A stretch of DNA of 21,349 bases from the NCBI GenBank assembly GCA_002402945.1, contig DHGV01000088.1, positions 15,940-37,288 of the forward strand, given 5' to 3'. This document shows, piece by piece, positions 6,291-13,488 of this stretch; positions within the stretch are counted from its first letter, which is position 1; every line of letters begins with the position of its first letter. The DNA is from Pelotomaculum sp. UBA4789 (GTDB taxonomy: Bacteria > Bacillota > Desulfotomaculia > Desulfotomaculales > Pelotomaculaceae). The position numbers were made by a program, and so were the translations under genes. The notes below the pieces were generated by a model. That model was not told where the DNA came from and did no database searches. It saw only the letters and a program-made list of their open reading frames with translations.

Positions 6291-6608
6291 TCAAGGTTTG
6301 CTCCCGCCGAAGATCGCGAAGTTAAAATACCGCCAGTGGCAGCCGACATCGATAAAGCCTGTCTCCCGAAGCCGCTCTGTCTGGACCTCTACCTTGGCCG
6401 GGATGTCCTCATCCAAATACTTTCTGAACCATTTTTCATCGTCTTCACCATTGCTCCTGATATAATCACGCCAGAAGCAAATGTCAAACGGCACGAGCCT
6501 GATAATTGTATCGTTTTGATCGTGGTAGTTGGGAATAATCTTCGGGATCGTCTCATCATACTCAAAGGCCTCGTCGTCAAAATGCCTGCGGACCCTGTCA
6601 GGTGTCAT
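6291..6608 (-). pseudogene. SAM methyltransferase with its central domain deleted in frame
   Basis: A 105-residue open frame whose ends match one known type of class I methyltransferase (about 220 aa) but whose middle is absent. The N-terminus MTPDRVRRHFDDEAFEYDET...IPNYHDQNDTIIRLVPFD is typical, and the C-terminus from WRDYIRSNGEDDEKWFRKYL to WRYFNFAIFGGSKP is the usual end. The roughly 120 residues that should lie between (motif I GxGxG, the acidic SAM ligand and the catalytic strands) are missing. It cannot bind SAM as it stands. The start has a strong GGAGGGGA site, so the product may still be made. A partial match to the dispersed repeat core (GGACGGTTC at 6284-6292) touches its stop codon. 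Confidence 0.75.
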
Positions 6609-6656
6609 TTCTTCCCCTCCATACCAGTGTCGTTAGATCACGGCAGTCACCTTGCA

Positions 6657-7053
6657 TCAGTGCTTTATTTCCACGCCGCCCATTATAGCGACACAGCGCA
6701 GCACAAGCTTAGTGCCGCTTTCGGGCACACCCCTGTATTCTGATTTCCGGCTGGAGATAATGCCGCCGCTTTCCTCATTAATAAACTTCACACCGCCCAG
6801 CACGGCAGTGCTGTCACATTCCCCCCCAGCCTGATGCCGGTTTGCCCCAATTTTTGCGGGACTTGTCTGACGCAGTCCCTGCGCCTGGAAATATCATATC
6901 CATACCCCAGATCACCAGTAACAACGGCCAGTAAATTGATATCAACTCACCCACGTTGATGCTGAGGACACCGAAGTTGTTGAGGAGCATAATCATGCCA
7001 ACGACAATAACAGCTAAGCCGATCAGAAAAGAACTCCTGTTGTACAGTCTCAA
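6657..7053 (-). pseudogene. LiaF-like membrane protein, frameshifted at a G7 tract
   Basis: The frame from TTG at 7051-7053 (GGAGG 8 nt upstream) encodes two hydrophobic helices (about residues 8-28 and 38-56; SSFLIGLAVIVVGMIMLLNN and YWPLLLVIWGMDMIF), as in LiaF/YvqF relatives. It stops after residue 79. If one base is skipped in the run of seven G (plus-strand C at 6821-6827), the frame continues as STAVLGGVKFINEESGGIISS and ends AIMGGVEIKH at a TGA at 6657-6659, an excellent LiaF C-terminal signature. The joined product would be about 132 aa, shorter than usual because the middle beta-repeat region also seems missing. It may be a pseudogene, a slippage-controlled gene or a homopolymer sequencing error. 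Confidence 0.75.
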
Positions 7054-7102
7054 GAGCAGCGCCTCCTTACTATTACTTGATTATATTATAATCATTTCCA
7101 AC

Positions 7103-7136
7103 AAAAAGAGACATCCTTTAACAAAGGAATGTCCCT
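7103..7136 (-). terminator. Terminator of the zinc-ribbon operon
   Basis: Minus strand: GACATTCCTTT and AAAGGATGTC form a stem of about 10 bp with one bulged base and a tiny loop, followed by TCTTTTT. It lies about 45 bp past the stop of the RDD gene and separates that operon from the damaged genes that follow. Confidence 0.75.
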
Positions 7137-7181
7137 ATATTATCTTGAGGAGGCAGGATAACACCCACCTTGCTTCCGCCA

Positions 7182-7988
7182 TTATTTTAACAGCCTTTTA
7201 TTAGCCACTACTGTCCCGGCTGCCAGGTCTCCCAGGCGCTGCTTGTAAGGGGTGAAGGATACGAACAACGCGCCAAGCAGATAAAGAAATGGCAGCGCGT
7301 CGACAAAACGCAGCAGGTTGCGGACAGCAACGGCGCCAATGGTGCACTTGCCGCCGTCTTTTTTCAGCACCCTGAGGCCTGTTATCAGCTTGCCCGGAGG
7401 CGCTCCCACAGCGGCCTCAAAAATAAAGTAGTATGTGAAAATGAGTGCAGAATTAGAAATAATCGAAAGAAACAACAGGTTGGCCATGTCCTTCATTTCC
7501 ACAAAAGAGAAATCCTCCTGGGGAAGTTCTTTCAACCATGGCTCGATGCCCAGCTTCGAAACGACGTCAATATCCATGCTGTAGACCAGGTCGACTCCCA
7601 AGCTTATAAGTAAATTCATCAAAAAAATGATGATCATGGTGTCAAATATCAGTGCCACAAACCTCTGCCCCACACCCGCGCAGGCCTCCCGGGGGACTGC
7701 AGGCGCCGCTGGCTGGGCCTCCGGTGTCTGCTGAGGCTGCCGGCGGGCCTTTTCTGCTGTCCTTTCCGGTTGTGAAGTGGGAGCCGGAACCTGCGCAGGG
7801 GCAACCGGCTCCTTGCCGGAAACTACTCGAGTGCCGCAGGAGGTGCAAAATGCATCACCCTGGGTGATGCCCCGGCTGCACTTCGGACAAACTTTTGGAT
7901 CTGTTTTCTCCGGCTGTTCTTTGCCGCAGTAAAGACAGAAACGGTTTTCCTCTTCAATTTCGGAAGCACAAAAAGGGCACTTTCTCAA
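7182..7988 (-). CDS. Double zinc-ribbon RDD-family membrane protein
   Basis: About 268 aa from the TTG at 7986-7988, chosen because GAGGTG lies 6 nt upstream and the protein then starts MRKCPFC; an ATG eight codons earlier is possible. Two zinc ribbons come first: C4, C7, C18, C21 and C34, C37, C48, C51. A proline/alanine/glutamine-rich linker (about 52-102) leads to an RDD domain: GQRFVALIFDTM, membrane segments at about 112-130, 178-198 and 235-252, and the C-terminal TPYKQRLGDLAAGTVVANK. RDD proteins are multi-pass membrane proteins, some linked to ion exchange, mostly of unknown role. It is the third of three consecutive double-zinc-ribbon genes, 47 bp after the second, and is followed by a terminator. 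The soluble ribbons should face the cytoplasm. Confidence 0.85.
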   Translation of the reverse strand: MRKCPFCASEIEEENRFCLYCGKEQPEKTDPKVCPKCSRGITQGDAFCTSCGTRVVSGKEPVAPAQVPAPTSQPERTAEKARRQPQQTPEAQPAAPAVPREACAGVGQRFVALIFDTMIIIFLMNLLISLGVDLVYSMDIDVVSKLGIEPWLKELPQEDFSFVEMKDMANLLFLSIISNSALIFTYYFIFEAAVGAPPGKLITGLRVLKKDGGKCTIGAVAVRNLLRFVDALPFLYLLGALFVSFTPYKQRLGDLAAGTVVANKRLLK

Positions 7989-8035
7989 GTATGCCACCTC
8001 ATTTCTTCCCATCTTCCCGTCTTCCCCTTTTTTCT

Positions 8036-9223
8036 TTACAGCTGCGCCGCACTGCCGCAGGCGCCGCAGAAACGGGCTCCCTTATTTAATGGATTGCCGC
8101 AGCTGCGGCAGACAGAAGGCTGCGCAGCAGTCTTCGGAACAAGCGGCGAACCGCATTCCAGGCAAAAACGGGCGTCAGCTGGGTTTTGCTTCCCGCAGCC
8201 AGGGCAGCCATCTCCTCCCGCCCTGGCTGTTTCTTCCGCCATTAGTGCGGCAGGGGCGGGCTCATCAGGGATAAGCAGCTGGATGGCTACCGGATCAGAT
8301 AGGTACAGTCCCACGTAGCGGAATAGCGCTGCCGCCGGCAGGGCCGTCATCTCCATTTTGTTTCCCTCGGTAGTTTGGATGGTCAGGATGCTGTTTATTC
8401 CCGACTGCAGACAGACAAATCCCACCTGGTCAACATTGCCTCCGGTCATTTCCCTTCCCGCCTTGAGGCTCACAAGGTTGTATAACAGCAGAAACCGGTC
8501 GGCCAAAACGCCGGACCGGCCGGTCAAGCGGCAGCTGCCGTCTGCTATAATGACCAGGTCTTCCGCCTCCAGGGCTGCCAGTGCTTTATCGAGCTGCCCG
8601 CGATCCGGCCCGGCGCCAGTCATTTCCCTGAATAAAGTCACAAGCCACTGGGCATTGTCGCTCTCCCTGACAATTTCGCTGTAAACAACATCAGCAGTGA
8701 AACCCATGTCGTCCGGTTCCCGGTCTTCAGCCATGTCCTTTAACAGCTCCCTGCGCCGCAGGTCGATCAGAGCCGCCAGCGCCAGGGCTTCATCGAAGCC
8801 GATCTCCGCATAAAAATCCAGGTTCTGCAGGGTGCTTTCGCCGATATACTGTTTCAGCGCCAGGACTATGTCCTGGACTGGAGCCGGGCTCCGCACCAGC
8901 AGCCCTTCACCGGTGGTGAAAACAGCTGTGGAATTCCTGTAATCACGCGAGAAATAAACCACGCATTCCAGGAAATTGCCGCTGCCGTCCAGGCGCACCT
9001 GCGAATAATAACCGGCCTGCATGATAGTTTCCAGGGCAGGCAAACAGGATGGCGTAATTTCCCCGCTGCTGTCGAGCACGCCTTTCTCTTTTAAAGCCGC
9101 GGCCTGTTCCGGGGTCAACGCCGTGCCGGGGCGCAGGGGAGATATGAGGCTCTGTTCGCCCGGTATAAGCCCTCCCAACCCGGTCAGTGTATCCGGATTA
9201 ATCACAAATTCTATCTGTGCCAT
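8036..9223 (-). CDS. Protein with C-terminal double zinc ribbon and internally duplicated N-terminal region
   Basis: Soluble 395-aa protein of unknown function. The C-terminus holds two zinc ribbons (C340, C343, C354, C357 and C372, C375, C386, C389), placed opposite to its neighbours, where they are N-terminal. Residues 1-320 seem to hold two similar halves. Each has a short helical stretch (LTPEQAAALKEKGVLDSSG at 36-54; LDKALAALEAEDLVIIADG at 211-229), then beta-rich sequence (LECVVYFSRDYRNSTAVFTT; INSILTIQTTEGNKMEMTAL), then a helix (PVQDIVLALKQYIG; PAAALFRYVGLYLS). This pattern faintly recalls EspG-type chaperones of type VII secretion, but no diagnostic motif proves it. AAGGGGTGG before the ATG touches the stop of the upstream gene (17 bp gap), implying coupled translation. 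Confidence 0.75.
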   Translation of the reverse strand: MAQIEFVINPDTLTGLGGLIPGEQSLISPLRPGTALTPEQAAALKEKGVLDSSGEITPSCLPALETIMQAGYYSQVRLDGSGNFLECVVYFSRDYRNSTAVFTTGEGLLVRSPAPVQDIVLALKQYIGESTLQNLDFYAEIGFDEALALAALIDLRRRELLKDMAEDREPDDMGFTADVVYSEIVRESDNAQWLVTLFREMTGAGPDRGQLDKALAALEAEDLVIIADGSCRLTGRSGVLADRFLLLYNLVSLKAGREMTGGNVDQVGFVCLQSGINSILTIQTTEGNKMEMTALPAAALFRYVGLYLSDPVAIQLLIPDEPAPAALMAEETARAGGDGCPGCGKQNPADARFCLECGSPLVPKTAAQPSVCRSCGNPLNKGARFCGACGSAAQL

Positions 9224-9240
9224 TTTTATCCACCCCTTAA

Positions 9241-11700
9241 TTAATCATGCCTGACAATATCAGGTTCATTGGCGCCGATTTCCTTGTTGATCCAGTTCTT
9301 GACCGGGTCCTTGGTAATTAAATTGCGGACATCTTTTTGGACCACGTTTTTAGTTGCCTGCCAGAAGCGGTCACGGACAATCTCCGCCGTGGAAGAGCGC
9401 ACCCCACCGCCTCCCCAGAGGTTCTGCACCAAGTTCTTGGCGGGATTCAAGGGATTCTTGATGCCATAGTCATACAGGCCGGGTACTTTCCCCCCTGTCA
9501 TTTTTGTTAATCCCTTGACAGCCTTGTTGTCCCACACGTAACGCAGGGCGGCGTCCACCGCTCCTTTTTCTACACCCTTGGCGACATGGTCGCCGGTATT
9601 TCTCCAGTCGTCCGCCATGGCTTCACCAACACCACCAGCCACGTTTTTGATAAAATGGTAAGAGTGTTTGATGGCGTTTCCAGTCGGTCCTGTTACATGG
9701 GCAACCAGGTCCACACCCTGGTCGGCGCCCCATTTTACATAGCCATAAAATTTTTCAAGACTTTCGGCGCGGTCTTCTAATCCCTCCCAACTATCCCTGT
9801 TTTGCTTCCAATCCAGAATCCTTTGCTTGATCTGTTCCTTGACCTCCTCCTTGGTCATACCGTAAGGGTTGCGGCCTTCGCTGTTAAAACCCCAGCGGTT
9901 GAAGCCCATGCTGTTATATCCCTCCCGGTTGTACCCGTTCTTGTTATAGCCATCGCGTCCAAAGCCATCCCGGTCGTAACCATCACGGTTGTAGCCTTCA
10001 CGGTCATACCCATCCTGGCCGTACCCCTCATGGTCGAAACCTTCCCGGTTGAAACCATTGGCGTCGTAGCCCTCTCTGTCATATCCCTCACCATTAAAGC
10101 CGCTAAAATCATAGCCGTCTCGATCAATTCCATTTCTATCGTAACCTTCACTGTCGTAGCCGTCGCGGTTATAACCATCCCGGCCGTAACCCTCACGGTT
10201 ATACCCGTCCTTGTCGTAACCTTCAAAATTATAACCTTCCGCATCAAAACCGCTGCGGTCAAACCCTTCCACGCTGTAACCTTCCTTATCATATCCCTCA
10301 CTGTCATAACCGGCCCTGTCATACCCTTCCCTATCGTACCCTTCACGGTTGTAGCCGTCACGATCATAGCCGTCGGGATCGTAACCATCCTGGTCATAAA
10401 CAACCTGCCCGCCGCTGGCCGGCTCGGTTTCCGGCCCGGCACTTTCGTCGAAAGGCATCACCGGGGTGGTTACAACCTCTGCCGGCGCTTCTGGATCCTT
10501 GAAAGGCATCACCGGGGTGGTTACTGATTCTACGGGCAGGCCATCGTCAAACCTGAAATCCCCGGGCCCCACACTGGAGCCAGCGATTATCAGTCCCGGC
10601 CCGATCGAGGCGCCTATTGCCGGACCCAAACCCCGCAGCACCGCCCGGAATGCGCCCTGGCTCGTGATCCAGGTTTCCCAGGTACCGCCACCTTCAAGCC
10701 AGCCTCCGTCGTGAGCCGCCACACCCTTGGCGCAAAGCACTGCGTATCCCAAAACAGAAAAGAACAGCAGCGCCTGCGTAACGGCGCCGGGTGGGGTTTT
10801 GCGGGTGAAGATCATCACCACCACTGCCGCCAGAGCCATCAGCCCGAACAGCAGCGTCACCGGCAGTACCGTCCCCAGGGCGAACCCGGCAGCTGTGCCG
10901 ATAATCAGCAGGTAAGCGGGAATTATTCCGAAGCGGGAGACGTTCCTGGCCTGCTCCGGCCGCAGCGCCTGCAGCAGTGTCATCCAGAAGGACTGGACCA
11001 GCACCGCCAGGATCCGCCCCAGAGGCATGGCAAAAAGAGCCGCCATCCCCAAGGCCAGCGTCAAACTGGTCATGCCGCTCATGATGCTGGAAATTACCAG
11101 GGTTAATCCGATGCCTGTCAAGAACATCTGCAGGCCGTCTGGGCCGCACTCCCTGAGGAACTTCACGGTTTTGCCCGGCAGGCTGAACAGCTCGGAGAAG
11201 GAACCGGACAACCCTTTTTTCCTCATGGCGGGAATAGTCGCAAAGATAAAGCCAGAGAGCAGCGTCCAGAGGACAGTCGCTGAAACAGCATTGCCCTGCG
11301 TGGCCAGCATCTGCCTTCCGAGCCAGGTACCCTGCCCAAACCCCTCGTTGTAGTAAACCAGCAAAAAGGTATGTACTGCCAGGCTCAGGAAGAAAATTAT
11401 CAGCATCAGAGGTATACTGCGCCGCAAGCTGTTTTTCCAGTTGATCAGGATCAACTTGCACAGGTTTTTCCAGGTTAAGACAGGACGATCGATGTCAGGC
11501 GCAGCCTGTCTTTCGTCATCTGCCGCCGCCACCGGCCCAGCGTCCAGCGCCGCACCGCAGCTGCCGCAAAAACCAGCCCCAGGTTTGACCGCCTGGCGGC
11601 AGTCCGGACACCTGGCGGTTTTTTTCTTGACCGGTGTTCCACAGGCGGGACAGAATAAAGCGTTGTCAGAGAGCTGCTTGCCGCAGCCGCTGCAGTACAT
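9241..11700 (-). CDS. Double zinc-ribbon polytopic membrane protein with 36 pentapeptide repeats
   Basis: About 819 aa from the ATG at 11698-11700, which has GAGGGAG 8 nt upstream; a GTG three codons earlier overlaps that site. Order: two zinc ribbons (C3, C6, C17, C20; C31, C34, C45, C48); a linker; a hydrophobic region of about 96-330 with some seven or eight membrane segments; a Gly/Ser-rich stretch (360-380); two copies of VTTPVMPF; 36 pentapeptides [YF]-[DN]-x-[DE]-G at 435-614; and a C-terminal domain of about 205 residues starting MTKEEVKEQIKQRILDWKQ and rich in short Gly, Ala, Lys and Asn segments, without cysteine. The repeat is acidic, with DxDG-like steps that could bind Ca2+. It is the first of three zinc-ribbon genes. 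I recognise no family for the whole protein; a surface, stress or export role is inference only. Confidence 0.82.
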   Translation of the reverse strand: MYCSGCGKQLSDNALFCPACGTPVKKKTARCPDCRQAVKPGAGFCGSCGAALDAGPVAAADDERQAAPDIDRPVLTWKNLCKLILINWKNSLRRSIPLMLIIFFLSLAVHTFLLVYYNEGFGQGTWLGRQMLATQGNAVSATVLWTLLSGFIFATIPAMRKKGLSGSFSELFSLPGKTVKFLRECGPDGLQMFLTGIGLTLVISSIMSGMTSLTLALGMAALFAMPLGRILAVLVQSFWMTLLQALRPEQARNVSRFGIIPAYLLIIGTAAGFALGTVLPVTLLFGLMALAAVVVMIFTRKTPPGAVTQALLFFSVLGYAVLCAKGVAAHDGGWLEGGGTWETWITSQGAFRAVLRGLGPAIGASIGPGLIIAGSSVGPGDFRFDDGLPVESVTTPVMPFKDPEAPAEVVTTPVMPFDESAGPETEPASGGQVVYDQDGYDPDGYDRDGYNREGYDREGYDRAGYDSEGYDKEGYSVEGFDRSGFDAEGYNFEGYDKDGYNREGYGRDGYNRDGYDSEGYDRNGIDRDGYDFSGFNGEGYDREGYDANGFNREGFDHEGYGQDGYDREGYNRDGYDRDGFGRDGYNKNGYNREGYNSMGFNRWGFNSEGRNPYGMTKEEVKEQIKQRILDWKQNRDSWEGLEDRAESLEKFYGYVKWGADQGVDLVAHVTGPTGNAIKHSYHFIKNVAGGVGEAMADDWRNTGDHVAKGVEKGAVDAALRYVWDNKAVKGLTKMTGGKVPGLYDYGIKNPLNPAKNLVQNLWGGGGVRSSTAEIVRDRFWQATKNVVQKDVRNLITKDPVKNWINKEIGANEPDIVRHD
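9859..10398 (-). repeat. 36 tandem 15-bp units encoding [YF]-[DN]-x-[DE]-G
   Basis: 540 bp of in-frame 15-bp units, none interrupted. Position 1 is Y or F in 34 of 36 units (I once, R in the last), position 2 mainly D or N, position 4 mainly D or E, position 5 always G; position 3 varies. Codons for the same residues differ between units, so the array is old and kept at protein level rather than freshly amplified. The last five units drift toward hydrophobic or odd residues (NSMG, NRWG, RNPYG). Confidence 0.95.
10450..10524 (-). repeat. Exact 24-bp direct repeat encoding VTTPVMPF
   Basis: Two identical 24-bp copies at 10450-10473 and 10501-10524, 51 bp apart start to start, in the linker just before the pentapeptide array. 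Unlike the 15-bp units they are identical at the DNA level, so this duplication is recent or recently converted. Confidence 0.9.
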
Positions 11701-11770
11701 AAACACCACTCCCTCTATTATAAATTTATATTTGTGTCATGACCTCCGCGAAAAAGACAAGTGTTTTTCA

Positions 11771-12805
11771 TCAGCCATTCATTTTCAGCCAATCCACCAG
11801 CGCTTTTTGTCTGATCAGGGTAACGCCATCCTCAGTGGCCAGCCAGAGGCTGCCGTCCTGGTCCTGCAGCCAGTCCTTAATTTCATTGCCGCTGAGGCCC
11901 TCCCGCACGGTCAGCGTTTGCCGGCTGTCTCCATCCCAGCGAACGACACCGTCATATTCTGAGCCTATCCAGTAAACACCGTCGCGGTCCTGAAAAAGTG
12001 AGCGGACCTTTTCACCGGCCAGACCGTCGCTTTTCCCCAGCATTCTCCAATCGATCGGCTCCCCGTCGATTACTGAACAATACGCGGCCCCGCCCAGATC
12101 GTAAAAGCCCGTGCCGATCCAGATCCGGCCCTGCTGATCCTCCATCAGGTCGCAGACCCCATTGTGCGGCAGCACATCCTTGGTTGTATAAACGCTCCAC
12201 TGGCTTCCGTTAAAATAGCTTAACCCGCCCCGGGGGGCGATATAAGAACCGAACCAAAGACCGCCGTTCCGGTCCTCAAGCGTCACATTGACCATGTCAT
12301 CCAACAACCCGTCCTGTTTGGTTATCACCGTCCAGGCTGTGCCGTCATAGCAGGCCGCCCCTCCCCAGGTGCCTGCCCAAATACGCCCGGCCCGGTCGGC
12401 CATCAGCGAGTTAACCCGCCTGTCCGGCAGGCCGTTGCTTTCATTATAAGTAAAATAATTAGTCCCATCATACCGGGTAAGCCCCTGGAAATGCGCTATC
12501 CACAGGACGCCCTGACTGTCAACCAGCAGCGCCTTAACATACTCCATAGGGATGCCCCCCGCGAGCCTTTCCTTCACTGTCCCGGTCAGGCGATCGATCC
12601 GGCAGACTCCATCCTGTCCACCGGCCCATATATCATCGCCATCGACAGCCAGGGCGGACACCTCTATGGGGGGACGGATTATGACAGTATCAAGCTTCAC
12701 CCCTCCGGCGGGACGATAACTGCCCATATAGACTGCCGCCATGAGAAACAGCAGGACTCCCAGGATAAAAAGCAACAGCAGGTTTCTTCTCCACATAATA
12801 ACCAC
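11771..12805 (-). CDS. Membrane-anchored Reg_prop beta-propeller protein
   Basis: 344 aa. An N-terminal hydrophobic segment (about 8-27, LLLLFILGVLLFLMAAVYMG) after MWRRN anchors or exports the protein. The rest consists of two-component-regulator-propeller repeats (PF07494): seven W-x-[GA] blade strands can be counted (IWAGGQDG, LWIAHFQG, IWAGTWGG, LWFGSY, IWIGTG, YWIGSEYDG, LWLATEDG), enough for one closed propeller. In hybrid histidine kinases such propellers form the outside sensor; here no kinase, GGDEF or other output domain is attached. Start is GTG, or the ATG three codons later. It lies 24 bp after the ATPase gene and 70 bp before the zinc-ribbon repeat gene, so it links the transporter to the zinc-ribbon trio. 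Its ligand is unknown. Confidence 0.85.
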   Translation of the reverse strand: MVIMWRRNLLLLFILGVLLFLMAAVYMGSYRPAGGVKLDTVIIRPPIEVSALAVDGDDIWAGGQDGVCRIDRLTGTVKERLAGGIPMEYVKALLVDSQGVLWIAHFQGLTRYDGTNYFTYNESNGLPDRRVNSLMADRAGRIWAGTWGGAACYDGTAWTVITKQDGLLDDMVNVTLEDRNGGLWFGSYIAPRGGLSYFNGSQWSVYTTKDVLPHNGVCDLMEDQQGRIWIGTGFYDLGGAAYCSVIDGEPIDWRMLGKSDGLAGEKVRSLFQDRDGVYWIGSEYDGVVRWDGDSRQTLTVREGLSGNEIKDWLQDQDGSLWLATEDGVTLIRQKALVDWLKMNG

Positions 12806-12828
12806 TCTAACCCTAATAATTTATCAAT

Positions 12829-13470
12829 TTATTTTATCAGGCCGCCTTCTAATACCACGACTTGCTCGGCAAGGCGCTGCGCCTCGCTGCGCTCATGCGT
12901 TACACACACCAGGGTGGCTCCGTGTTTCTCTTTCTCTTCCCGGATTAGTAAGATCAGTTTTTCTTTCAGTTGCGCTTCCACATTGGTCAGCGGCTCGTCC
13001 AGCAGCAGGAAGCGGGGGCGCGGCGCCAGTGCCCTGGCCAGAGCCACCCGGCGGGCCTGGCCGCCGGAGATTTCTCCGGGGAAACGGTTTCTTAATTCCC
13101 CGATCCCCATCCGTTCAAGCAGCTCCTCCACCCTCCCTTTAGCAGCCCCGCGGGGTATGCCCTTCAATCCGTACCTTACATTTTCAGCTACAGTCATATG
13201 CGGCCACAGGGCGGGTGACTGAAATACCATGCCGACGTCCCTTCGGTAGGGAGGCAGTAAAAAATTATTCGAGCTTGCCAGCCGCCCCCCGAGGCGGATT
13301 TCCCCCTCATCCGGCGGCTCCAAACCCGCGATCAGGCGCAGCAGGGTAGTTTTACCGCTGCCGGAAGGCCCCATCACTGCAAGGGCGCCTCGTTCGGGAA
13401 CAGAGAAAGAAATGCCGGCAAGAACGGGTACCTCACCATATTTTTTTGCAACCTGTCTGGTTTCAATCAA
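12829..13470 (-). CDS. ABC importer ATPase (FbpC/PotA-like)
   Basis: Nucleotide-binding subunit of 213 aa. Walker A GPSGSGKT at 34-41, Q-loop Q84, signature ISGGQ at 134-138, Walker B FLLLDE at 154-159 and H-loop H192 are all present. The D-loop reads LTNVEA where SNLDA is usual, so the aspartate is replaced by glutamate and shifted in context. The protein lacks the C-terminal TOBE domain common in Fe3+/polyamine ATPases (about 350 aa), so it is a short form. Start is TTG with AAAGGTG 8 nt upstream. The gene is 18 bp after the permease gene and 24 bp before the propeller gene. Substrate cannot be told from this subunit. Confidence 0.92.
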   Translation of the reverse strand: MIETRQVAKKYGEVPVLAGISFSVPERGALAVMGPSGSGKTTLLRLIAGLEPPDEGEIRLGGRLASSNNFLLPPYRRDVGMVFQSPALWPHMTVAENVRYGLKGIPRGAAKGRVEELLERMGIGELRNRFPGEISGGQARRVALARALAPRPRFLLLDEPLTNVEAQLKEKLILLIREEKEKHGATLVCVTHERSEAQRLAEQVVVLEGGLIK

Positions 13471-13488
13471 ATGCGTTCACCTTTGTAT

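Noticed and set aside
9859..10398. CRISPR-like regularly spaced repeats
   Set aside because: The 15-bp period has no spacers, stays in one open frame and encodes a regular pentapeptide; it is a coding repeat.
9802..10527. 241-residue Val/Ile-rich ORF on the plus strand
   Set aside because: It is the antisense of the pentapeptide array; the repeat keeps that strand free of stops. No ribosome binding site, and the minus-strand protein has zinc ribbons and domains.
10694..11461. 255-residue minus-strand ORF inside the zinc-ribbon membrane protein gene
   Set aside because: Alternative frame of the hydrophobic region; the main frame gives convincing membrane helices and zinc ribbons.
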